Of a stretch of 64,000 nucleotides of DNA, positions 23,801 through 32,467 are shown piece by piece. The first letter of the stretch is position 1. Every line of letters starts with the position of its first letter. Made by a program: the position numbers and the translations under genes. This DNA comes from Saccharum officinarum (lineage: Eukaryota > Streptophyta > Magnoliopsida > Poales > Poaceae), in the NCBI GenBank assembly GCA_020631735.1, contig CM036209.1, forward strand, positions 6,423,451 through 6,487,450, in the 5' to 3' direction. Below the pieces are notes generated by a model. The model did no database searches. It was not told the DNA's origin and saw only the letters and a program-made list of their open reading frames with translations.

Positions 23801-26800
23801 GTGCCCGATGGGATGGGATGGGCGGCTGGCCGGGGCCTCGCCCTCGCTGTCGCGCCCTCGCTGTCGCTCGCGGCCTCGAAGCCGCCAAGAGGAAGTCCTA
23901 TGGGATGGGGTGCGATGGAGCCAGGTGTGACCTACTGGAGACGGCTTGGCCTCTTCGATGCAGTTGGCTGGGCCTCTTTTTTTTCTGCTCATGCACCGTT
24001 GGGCTGGGCCTCTTCTTCGGTGCAGTTGGGCTGGGACTCTTCTTTTTATTTTATTTTTCTGCTCATGCACTGTTGGGCTGGGTTTTTCTTTTGGTGGGCT
24101 GAGTTCTTTTTATTTTTTTTATTGTGCCGGTGGGCTTAATTATGTCATCAACTTTTCTTTTAGTGCAACCAAAAAAAGTCTAGTGAATTCACATAATTCA
24201 TTGGTGGCAATAGAAGCTAATTGATGCAATGATTTTTTTTATGGATGCAACAGCACATGAGCTATCGCAACCATGGTTAAGTTTTAGACAACGTTATTTC
24301 ATCGTGGCCATAGGCATGTATAATCGCAACCAATGAAATATTCGTGGCAACAAACATAAATCAAACGCAACGAACTGTTTTTTGGATGCAACAGGCACAT
24401 GAGCTATCGCAACAAAGATTAAGTTTTAGGCAACGTTATTTCATCGTGGCCACAAGCAGGCATAATCGCAACCAACTAAATATTCGTGGCAACAAACAAA
24501 CATCTATCGCAACACTAAATCGATATTATCGCAATGCATAATTAGTTGTGGCAAAAGGTACCCAAAAAGGCAACCACCTTTTTCACCGTGGCATTAACAC
24601 CAACCTGTTGCAACGAATGTTTCAACAGATGCAACCCACCTTTTTGGTGGCCATAAGATTCAGATATTGCAACCCATTAAAACGTTGGTTGCTATAAAAC
24701 CAAATATTGCAACCAAATACGTGGTGTTGCAAAAAAAATGGTGCTCTAAGGGTCAATTCCTAGTAGTGATTTTTTGGACAGCAGCAAGAAAGTCACTTCA
24801 ATAAATCATAACTAGAGATCCAGATCACAGAAAAATATGTTCTTTAACATTTTGAAAATCTTAAGAAGTTCTCCACATCTTTCTAGTTATAACATAGACC
24901 TGATTCTTAAGTTAACAGGGTGAAAAATGTAACTCCCAAACCTGATGACCTGAAGTCATGAAATTTTTCAGCACACATGTCACATACATACCATGAGTTT
25001 CTGTGCTTTCTGGTTACTGACTGGACCACATCTACCAGTGCTATCCAAGCTTTTCATGCCAGATTTCATCGCAGCAAATGTATTAATAGGGGTTGCTTTC
25101 TGTGGTCCAAAGTTAGCTTCCTAAAAAATAGTAAATTTTCCAATGAGATATGAATATACAATAGGCTACTAAGTTTCTACAAAGAGATGAAAGAATATAC
25201 ACATGCATACCAATACTTGTTGTGTCTCTATGAATGGTCTAGATCCTCCTCGGTTTTGAGAAATATCTTCATTACTTGAGCGAGATGTTTGCCCTCTCTT
25301 ACGTTTTACCTTGTAATCATCTGAGCACCAATAAGCACAAAGGAGGGGCCACACCTCATCACTGAACCCCTCAAGCTTTCCTTGCTTGTATTGCTCATAC
25401 TCGAGGTCAATGTGGCATGCTACGATTTTTTTTATGACTAAGTGTTTTATTTCCCAGTAGTACTTCTTGACAGCATCAACACGGACTTGATACATCATGT
25501 TCCTCACCCTTCTCTTCAAACAAGCTTCTAGAACACAGTCAGCAACTTGTTGATCTCCTTCTGGAACTTGGAACAAACGCTGCACGTGTACAGAACCATG
25601 AACATAGGTTTCAGATTGCATAGATGTTGCTCAGAAATTTCAGATTGAACATATCTTACCCAAAATTCGGAAACCACTTTTTCTCCCCTTGTCATTCCCG
25701 TAGCTTCAGGATTTTTATGAAAATAATCAGACCAATCCAGAGCTGGGCGCTTGAATTCATCACCGTTCTCATCCACCTCCACAATCACACCTGGATATTC
25801 TCTTCTAACTATGACCCCAAGCTGAGTAGTGTATTTGTAAGGTGCCGGGAAGTAAATATAATTGAATTGCCTGTGAATAAATATTATATAGTAACATGTC
25901 AGCACAATCATTAGATCAGTCAATCATAAATATTTTATGAACCTTGCTGCTATGTTGCTTCCTCCATCCATACTTGTGGAAACCTTGTACTTTTGGATGG
26001 AGGATGGACAGGTGGGTGTGCTTGCTTATTAAGTGTGTTAGTGCTAATGCATGGTCTGGATATATGATTGGATTGTTGGGTCCATGTGGAAGGCTAAGTC
26101 TTGTGGACTCATGCATACATACATCCTGTGATATACTATGTAGGTTGTATGTATGCACAATAAACTCCTGATGACAGCATGCTGTTGCTAGCAAGATCTC
26201 AGGTGCAGAGTCAAATAATAGCAGCAGCAGCATAATAAAGGCATTATTAGTTACATGCTTAGTGTCCATTCTACAATCTTCTGACGCTGCAATTTAGCCA
26301 TACTAAAAATATCACACAGGAAGGATCTGCTCATGAGTCTCCTCCCCAACCACCCTGTGCTTCATATTCTTTTAGATAGATACAAAAATAACAAATTGGA
26401 CCTTTAGTTTGCTATGAGAGAGAGAATTGCTATGCAAAGAGAGAATTGCTGCAAGAATATACTCACTCGTCACCACTTGGTTTAAGAACCTCTTTAAAAC
26501 CACGTGCAGGTAGTTTAAATTTTGTTCGGGACTCTGCCTTCCTTCCTCTTTTTTTGGGTGCCTCTATTTGGGGGAGCTTCAACAATTGTTGTCGTTTGTG
26601 ACCTTCATTTGTTTGGGCTACACTGCTGTTGGCTTGGTGCACCATCTTACCACTTGTTGTGGGACTATATGATCTCATTAACTTGGCTGTGTCCCCATGT
26701 AGATATAGCCTTTGCGGCCTATCTGTGATTGGAAGATAGCGCAAAACTTTGCGTTCAACCTTTGTTCGCCCTTCCTTATACCGATTTTCAGCACAAAAAT

Positions 26801-27473
26801 CACATTTTTCTTTTTCCTTGTTATCTTTGTAGAATAGCATGCAATTGTTATAGCAAACATCAATTTTGATATATTGCATACCAAGACCCTCTAATAATTT
26901 CCTAGATTGGTAGAAGTCATTAGGTAACTTGGAGTCAGGGGGAAGGAGTTCATGTACTATGCCTAGTATATCATCATATTCTGCGACGGACATGTTGTAC
27001 CGAGACTTCACAGCAATCAAGCGAGCTATGGCTGACAAGCGTGAGTGTGTGGTTCTATCATGCACTAACTCATCTGCACTAGCAACCATCCTATAAAAAG
27101 CTTTGGCATAGGTTGTTGGTTCAGCATCCAGTATAGGTGGATGGTGCCCAGCAAGGTCAACCAACATTTGATCCATCTGATCAACTTCATCAGTGCCCTC
27201 TCTATTGCCCACACCATCATATCCATCATGTGAAATAAGCCCCTCACCATGCTCAGTCCAAGTTTCATAGTCTTCCTTAAAACCATACCAACACAAATGC
27301 ATCTCTACAGTTAATCTTATATGCCTAAAGTAGTTCCGACATTGTGCACAAGGACACTTAATAGTATCATTTTCAGCTACACCAGGAATTGAAAATGCAA
27401 TATTCAAGAATCCATTGGTTCCATCAACCCATTCATTTGAGGGAGCTTTGCCACGTTGCCAACCATTATACAT
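11824..27473 (-). CDS. Chimeric CACTA protein: TNP2-type N-terminus joined to TNPA/Ptta-type C-terminus (7 predicted exons)
   Basis: Predicted exons on the minus strand are 27473-26467, 25870-25660, 25579-25211, 25120-24992, 12520-12152, 12057-11986 and 11868-11824. All joins use GT/AG and keep one frame (2202 nt, 733 residues). Residues 1-90 hold a transposase-associated domain (CPCAQCRNY). Next comes the start of a Transposase_21 region (NNCMLFYKDN, RKVLRYLPITDRPQRLYL), which ends abruptly at about residue 280. The remaining exons match the plant Ptta/En-Spm (Transposase_24) family: QVRVDAVKKYYW, NRGGSRPFIETQQVL, a KHGRLAIAHGAV block and a coiled coil near ENRDKDNALQ. The fourth intron now holds the 12.2 kb CACTA-inner. 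The catalytic core is missing, so it may bind ends rather than cut. The first ATG follows an acceptor, so an upstream exon is possible. Confidence 0.72.
12598..13370. repeat. Left subterminal repeats of CACTA-inner
   Basis: Dense gcaac/gttgc words occur every 15-30 bases (ggttgcaata, ttgcaacga). A block of about 120 bases is tandemly repeated twice at 13022-13265 (landmarks gatcatatggtaatgcaac and agaggtcacatgcaac). Bases 13371-13686 look like the 3' untranslated part of the second gene. Confidence 0.85.
13687..15935 (-). CDS. Second gene of CACTA-inner, TNPA/Ptta-like but short (6 predicted exons, 337 residues)
   Basis: Exons on the minus strand are 15935-15781, 14965-14699, 14545-14385, 14291-14211, 14125-13985 and 13895-13687, all GT/AG and in frame (1014 nt). 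The start MKKTGASSNTTRRSVSF was chosen as the first ATG of the exon. Exon 2 has a segment (DYLYYKKRCGG) like the PB1-type N-terminal region of some CACTA and MULE proteins. Exon 5 is acidic and low in complexity. The last exon has GVCGDNSRTFVDEI and TPLIGVKSWKN, matching the N-terminal part of Ptta-type proteins. It then stops at TAG 13689-13687, before the QVRVDAVKKYY-type core seen in the outer element. It may be truncated or a distinct short type. The role in binding subterminal repeats is inferred from the family. Confidence 0.62.
15321..15402. repeat. Three tandem 28-base repeats in intron 1 of the second gene
   Basis: The unit aaggaattactaaaaacaat plus aatgtgtc is repeated three times with no change in the first two copies. 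The rest of the intron (14966-15780) holds nothing else that I recognise. Confidence 0.8.
15936..19691. other. Intergenic part of CACTA-inner with several tandem repeats
   Basis: This 3.8 kb lies between the end of the transposase gene and the start of the second gene. It should contain the promoter of the latter (15936-16300, G+C-rich then AT-rich). Bases 16484-16657 hold a direct repeat around ccctaaaatagactatgac and ttcggcacaccgatcatg. Bases 17061-17240 hold three copies of a roughly 70-base unit with ggtaacaccatatgtc. Bases 17371-17825 hold three copies of a roughly 171-base unit. Bases 17860-18560 are GC-rich with a gcgaggtcgccac repeat. Open frames there overlap on both strands, and none shows a domain. 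Confidence 0.6.
17371..17825. repeat. Three tandem copies of a 171-base unit
   Basis: The copies start at about 17371, 17543 and 17714. They share tttgtataattaaaa, agaatgttattta, ttgctatgggctataggt and, in the first two, gttggtgggttcatgcaaag. The third copy is cut short. The period is close to a nucleosome repeat, but so short an array gives no reason to call it a satellite. Confidence 0.75.
19692..23312 (-). CDS. TNP2-type CACTA transposase, apparently intact (3 predicted exons, 1147 residues)
   Basis: Exons on the minus strand are 23312-20740, 20653-20566 and 20474-19692. Donors are GTAAGC and GTGAGT, and the frame is kept throughout (3444 nt). The start MSNEDKSWMRMSRYTSEW leads into a transposase-associated domain with CPCTRCRC. 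The Transposase_21 region follows, with HACVNDCVLFRGDY, CPTCGESRWKE, RHPADSLAWK, AADGFNPFG and IPGPKSPGMNIDVYL. The DUF4218-like part reads FFDIMMHLPVHLAEEAKFGG and YPIERYLRTLKGYVRNKAHP. Exon 2 has QGVDKRHREHFVGWF. Exon 3 is a DUF4216-like domain with CDWFDVP and an acidic tail. No stop or frameshift was seen. The protein would cut the element ends. Length and domain order are those of full TNP2 proteins, so this may be an active source. Confidence 0.85.
23313..24149 (-). other. Leader and probable promoter region of the CACTA-inner transposase
   Basis: It lies upstream of the ATG at 23312 on the minus strand. Bases 23743-23845 hold three copies of a 37-base GC-rich unit (ggcggctggccggggcgtgc with gatgggatgg). 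Bases 23940-24080 repeat gttgggctgggcctctt. A hAT-like end, cagtggcggagctcgtgaat, is at 23410. No coding feature is supported; open frames here are low-complexity. Confidence 0.5.
24150..24768. repeat. Right subterminal repeats of CACTA-inner
   Basis: The gcaacc/ggttgc words of the left end recur here. A block of about 139 bases is repeated twice (24243-24510, landmarks acatgagctatcgcaac and caacgttatttcatcgtggc). The array stops at attcctagtagtg. Confidence 0.85.
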
Positions 27474-29109
27474 CTATGTTCGGTTTGACATATTAACTAA
27501 TTCTGTTTCAAATATTAATATATTAGATACCACAACAAAGGAAGCTCAATTATTTTTAGAGCAAGAACGGACATTCTAAACTCAGACAAGTGGGCACACA
27601 AGTAGAATTTAGCATAACAACATACAACAATTTTATGCAGTGAAGAAATAAGTGTACCTTGAGTCTCAATCAGAGGTCCTCAATAATTCTTTAGTCTTGA
27701 AAGTAGTACACAGCAAATCCAATAGGAAGCTTCAGTCCTTGCCACCCAAAGACTTCACTGCAGAACTCCTTCCTTAGCCCAAAATCTTCAATGCAGCACT
27801 CCGCTTAGCACAAAATCTTCACTGCAGCAAGGACATGCAAATAAATAGATGTCACAACAATGACAACTGCATTATCCTGGATGAAAGGACAAATATTCCG
27901 AAAATCATACAAGTAGACACTCAAATAAACCGTAGAATAACAGGACATCATATTCCAAAAATCATACAAGTAGACACTCAAATACAACTGCATTATGATT
28001 CAATCTCATTTATTGTACGGCGTTTCCTAAAAAAAGGTCGTACAACGTGGCCGTGGGTTAGGCGCAAGTGCACAACTGAGCAATATATGTATCATATATA
28101 TCTTAGTTGTTATGCTTATGCACTGCTTTTAATTGTATTTATCTCACATATATCATACACTAGCTCATTTGTTCTCAAATTGGCATATTAGTTCTTTTAT
28201 ATCTCTTGCATATGTTGAATTAATGAATTATATATTATGTCACTACAAACTGCTACTGGACATAAGAAAACATCCACCTAAAATTTCTAGCGAGCTCCGT
28301 CACTGGACATATCAATACATCCACAGCAGCACAGCTCAAAGATTTCATTTGTCAGCTAAACATTTTCACCTAGAACACTTCAGTCTTCAGTCTTCAGCAT
28401 CCAACAGATCATAAAGCTCAAATCAAAAAATTTCCACACAAATCTAAGCTCTCAGGAACCCTACCGCTACGGAGCCTGCATCTAAATCCTCTTACGCGAC
28501 GAGACGAGTCTCACTTACCAGGACAGCGTGGATCGACAGGTGACCGGAGCCGAGCTCGCCTAAAGGTTGTAGCACGGGACCCCAGCGGACCTAGGCCAGA
28601 GCACGGGAGAGGGCGAGGCCGCCGGCGAGCTAGGTAGAGGGAGGGCGCTCAATCAGTGGCAGTGGCCGGCGGGGAGCTTGGAGAGGCGCGGATCTAGAGG
28701 CGAGGAACTTCGAGAGACGCTGAATCGGCCGACGGCATGGTTGCAGAGGTCCTGCGGCGGGGCGTGCGGAGCGGCGGCGGCTGGGTGTGTGTCGCGGCGG
28801 TGGCGGGGCGTGTGCCGCGGCGGGGCGTGCGGAGCAGCGGCAGCAGGGCGTGCGGCACTGCGGTGGCGGCGGCGGGGCGGGCGGCGCGCGTGCGTGACGA
28901 GCCGCGAGCGGGAGCCGCTTGCGTGCGGGCGGGCGTGTGGCGGAGTTGGGGGCGGGCGTGTGCGTGTTGGGGGCGGCGGGCAGCAGGTTAGGGTTAGGAG
29001 TCTTTTGCTTTTTTTATTTATTAATGTATTTTCATTTCGTGACAACGCGCCAACACCGAAACGAAGAGCGCGAACGCCAAAATGAGAGCGCGAACCCCAA
29101 ATCCTAGTG
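27474..29109 (-). other. Leader, intron and probable promoter of the CACTA-outer gene
   Basis: Bases 27474-28440 are AT-rich and probably intronic, since an acceptor lies just before the ATG. A direct repeat of aaaatcatacaagtagacac lies at 27899 and 27957. A hAT-like end, agcgagctccgtcactgg, is at 28289. Bases 28500-28990 are very GC- and CpG-rich (gcggcgg, ggggcgtgcgg repeats), like the leaders of other CACTA genes. Open frames on both strands there are low-complexity and are not called. Confidence 0.5.
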
Positions 29110-29440
29110 GTCGTTTCAATTTTTCTGTGCGTGTGTATGTTTTTTCTGTGTGTTTTCAAAAAAACCGACAGAATAATATAAATTTTACTGTGCATGAACA
29201 TAATTTTTCTGTGCGTATCTAGACCACCGACAGAATAATTGATATTTTTCTGTGAGTGTGAAGTTTTTCCGTGTGTATATTTCCACGCACAAAAAAAACA
29301 TATCATTTTTCTGTGTGTTATTGTATTTGTCTGACAGAATTATTTGAAACGCACAGAATAATTTTAATTTTTCTGTGCGTATCGCCAAAAACGCACAGAA
29401 AAAATAATCACACACAGAAGAAAATGAGTTTCCAGTAGTG
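29110..29440. repeat. Right subterminal repeats of CACTA-outer
   Basis: About ten copies of tttttctgtgcg or cgcacagaataat face the array at 10684-11110. The terminus tgagtttccagtagtg ends at 29440, followed by the target copy gta. Confidence 0.85.
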
Positions 29441-29443
29441 GTA

Positions 29444-30465
29444 AAAGTATAATCCGACGCGACTGAAAAATGATCGGACGCGTCCGGTCACGTTCCAGTA
29501 AGGTACTTTGCTGACCTGACGCGTCCAGTCATCATTGATAGGACGCAATCGAGCGTCAGGTCAAAGTACAGTAAGGTTCTTGCACGATCGGACGTGTCCG
29601 GTCACCCCTGATCGGTGCGTCCGGTCACTCAGCGCAGTCGTTCAGTTTTTCGACCGTTACACTCGACCGGCGCGTCCAGTCACGTCGATCGGCGCGTTCG
29701 GTCAGTGCGTGTTTTACTGAGTTGGCAGGTAACGGTTGGATTTGTCTGTGGGGTGTATAAATACATCCCCTCCACCTCTTTTAGAGGTCTCTTGCTCATT
29801 TGTTCAGCTGAGAAACACCTTTCAAGTGCAAGGGAGTGCAAGAGTCCTAGTGAGGATAGTGATTTGAGAATCAAAGTTTGAGATCCCTCATTAGTGACTA
29901 GGGAGTAGCAAGTGTGCATCCATCTTCTCATTAGGCTTGTTGTGGTCAAGTGAGAGTTCTAGCTTGTTACTCTTGGTGATCGCCATCACCTAGACGGCTT
30001 GGTGGTGGTTGGGAGTTTGGTGATCATCCGGGGAGCTTGTGGATGACCCAACTCATCTTGTGAGCGGTTTTGGGCGATTCACCACGACGGAGTGTCAAAG
30101 AATCAGCCCGTAGAGAGCACTTGATCCTTGCGCGGATCAAGGGGGAGCTACACCCTTGCACGGGTGCTCCAACGAGGACTAGTAGGGAGTGGCGACTCTC
30201 CGATACCTCGGAAAAACATCGCCGTGTTCCTAACCCTTACTTTTAAGCATTTACTTTCCTGTATTACTTTCATTGCTTGATTTACTTTCCTAGAATTGCC
30301 ATGCTAGACTAGGATTGGAACTTAGGGTGCAAAACTTTTACCGGTAGAATCACAAGGAACACTAGTAGGCACTAGGGGTGAACTTTGGCTTGTAGGATTT
30401 AATTCTTGCAATTAATTTTTAGAAAATCACAATTCACCCCCCTCTTGGGCATCTTGATCCTTTCA
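29444..30465 (+). repeat. Copia-1 5' LTR, second part
   Basis: It continues the LTR after the inserted CACTA element and matches 40913-41904. It includes a dyad cluster (29455-29705), a TATA box and the LTR end gatcctttca. It has an extra stretch near 29640-29700 that is shorter in the 3' LTR. Confidence 0.9.
29756..29763 (+). promoter_or_regulatory. TATA box of the copia-1 5' LTR
   Basis: TATAAATA lies about 50 bases after the last CpG dyad. The same arrangement is kept at 41194-41201 in the 3' LTR. Transcription would start at about 29790. The upstream control region is now separated by 18.8 kb from the first part of the LTR. Confidence 0.7.
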
Positions 30466-30467
30466 AT

Positions 30468-30480
30468 TGGTATCGGAGCC
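30468..30480 (+). promoter_or_regulatory. Copia-1 primer binding site
   Basis: TGGTATCGGAGCC starts two bases after the LTR end. It pairs with the 3' end of initiator methionine tRNA except for one base (G for A at position 8). Confidence 0.85.
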
Positions 30481-30519
30481 GAGTTGCTCCTTATTTAGGC
30501 TTCACCGCCTAGAGCAAGA

Positions 30520-32467
30520 TGTCTAATGGGGAAGGACCACCTCCCACCTTTTAGGGAGACAATTTTCCATATTAGAAAATTCGTATGGAGGCGTACCTTG
30601 AAGCCATAGATGTTGGGTGCCTTAGAGCCGCAACCGAAGGGCTTCCCGCTATCAAGGATCCCGATAACCCAAGTGGTGACGAGGAGAAGTACGATTGGTG
30701 GAATGCAAAGGCAAAAAATGCACTCTACCGAGGCCTAGGCAAGGATATCTTTAATCGTGTGCGTAATGCCAAAAACGCTCATGAATTATGGGAAAACTTT
30801 TGTGCTCTCCATGAGGGAACTAAGAGTGAGCGTGAGGAATGCTATCACATAGCTTTGAAGAAAATTAATTCTTTTGAGATGCTTCCTAAAGAAAGTGCTA
30901 ATGAAATGTACACTCGATTGAATGTTCTTGTAGAGGATCTCAATGCTCTTGGGCTCACTCAAATGAGTCAATCGGATGTTACAAGGAGGATCTTGAGCGT
31001 TTTTCCCATTGAGAAGTATGGTTACATTGTCACCGTGCTTCACCAAAGTGATCTCTCCACCACAACACCGACACAAGTATTGGGAAAGATCAATGCACAT
31101 GAGATGTACATGCACATCACTCTGGAAGAGGGCTCATCATCTTCTAAGAAGAAGGACTTGGCCTTCAAAGCTAGCCATAAAAAGAAAAAGAAGAAGGGCC
31201 AAGTCATGATGGTGCAAGAAAGCTCAAGTGAAAGTGATATTGATGATGCATCACTTGCACTCATTGTGAGAAAGATATTGAGTCATCATGTGAGTCCTCC
31301 GGCGATGAGAGCGACGATGAGAAAGAGAAGGTCGCCGCATTTGTGATTGGGCCATCATCATCTTCACCGACATCTTCATCACCACCTTCACCATCATCGT
31401 CCACTTCTCACCTATGCCTTATGGCCAAGGGTGAACGAAAGGTATAAAACCATGAGAGTGATGATGATGATAGTGATAGTGATGATGAATATGATGCACC
31501 TTCTTATGATGAACTTGTAAAAATATTGAACAAATACTCTAAAATCATAAGAAGAACTAGAAATGAAAATGATGAGATCCAAAATGAAAATGACTCACTC
31601 TCATCTAAGCTTGAGAATGCACATAAGACTAGTGATGAGCTCAAAGATCAAAATGAAATTATGTCTTCCACTCTTAAGGAGCTCAAAACTTCTAACAAAG
31701 AGCTTAGAGATGAACATGATAAACTTGAGAAGAAGCATGATGAGCTCATCACTAGGCACAACTTGCTAAAAGACAAATATACTACATTGAAAATCAATTA
31801 TGATAGTCTTATTGTTGCTAATGAGCTTTCTCTTGAAACATATGATGCTACTAACCAAGTTGTTAAGATTGATATAGCCACATCATGTGATGACTTGATT
31901 ATTAAGAGCATTGAGCAAGGCTCTAGTGGCAAAGGTAAGAATGTGGTTGAGTCCGACAACTATGATGATTATGTTAAGCTCAAGAGTGAAAATGAGATGC
32001 TTAGAAATAAGAACAAAAAGTTGATGGCTCTAGAAAAGCAAACATCAAATGAGTCACTTATTGAAGAGAACAAAAAGCTCAAGCAAGAGAAAGAGCATCT
32101 CAAGACCGGCCTAAGCAAGTTCACAAGAGGCCAACATTTGCAAAGTGAGCTACTCATGAACACCATCATGAAGATGGATAGAAGTGGCATTGGTTACTTG
32201 GCAAATCAAGAGAAGAAGGCTAAAGCTCAACAACAACAAAGCAAGTCAAAGCCCAAGCCAAAGAGATGTGTTGAGTGTGGACAAGAAGGTCATTTTGCTC
32301 ATGAGTGCAAAACTCCACCACCACAACCCTTGCCCAAGCATGCTAGACCCTTTGCTTTCAATGCTCATTACATGCTTAGAAAAGATTCAAGTGGAAAGAT
32401 GAAAGTCATGTTCTTGGGTCTCCCTAACAAGAATAGGCCTAAAAAATATGGGTTGCCAAGTCACTAG
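30520..32467 (+). pseudogene. Copia-1 gag, broken
   Basis: The frame from ATG 30520 meets TAG twice within 60 bases (30553-30555 and 30574-30576), then stays open from 30585 to 31346. It holds a UBN2-type gag region (WENFCALHEGTKSE, SANEMYTRLNVLVEDLNALG). A deletion and frame change near 31270 remove the first zinc knuckle expected in this lineage. The later part (31526-32467) is a long Lys/Glu/Asn-rich coiled coil followed by the knuckle CVECGQEGHFAHEC. It ends at the TAG after residues GLPSH. Gag would form the particle in the cytoplasm; this copy cannot make a whole one. Confidence 0.85.

Larger units (their letters stand above)
12598..24768 (-). mobile_element. CACTA-inner: 12.2 kb CACTA transposon nested in an intron of CACTA-outer
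   Basis: It starts CACTACTAGGAAT and ends attcctagtagtg, with att on both sides (12595-12597, 24769-24771). Both ends carry arrays of gttgcaac-type repeats. It encodes two minus-strand genes: a TNP2-type transposase (23312-19692) and a second multi-exon gene (15935-13687). Gene order, size and ends are those of an autonomous CACTA element. It lies between exons 4 and 5 of the CACTA-outer gene, which fixes the order of insertion. Confidence 0.95.
10684..29440 (-). mobile_element. CACTA-outer: 18.8 kb CACTA transposon inserted in the copia-1 5' LTR
   Basis: It starts CACTGCTGGAAACTCA and ends with the complement tgagtttccagtagtg. It is flanked by gta on both sides (10681-10683, 29441-29443), the 3-base target copy of CACTA elements. 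The intact 3' LTR of copia-1 supplies the empty site. Both ends carry arrays of the cagaaaaat motif. It encodes one minus-strand multi-exon gene (27473 to 11824) and contains CACTA-inner. Without that insertion it is about 6.6 kb. No transposase catalytic core of its own was found. Confidence 0.95.

Noticed and set aside
28678..29107. Several overlapping Gly/Arg/Ala-rich frames on the + strand, with one of 217 codons on the minus strand
   Set aside because: They are by-products of a very GC-rich leader with few stop codons. Both strands are open and no domain is visible.
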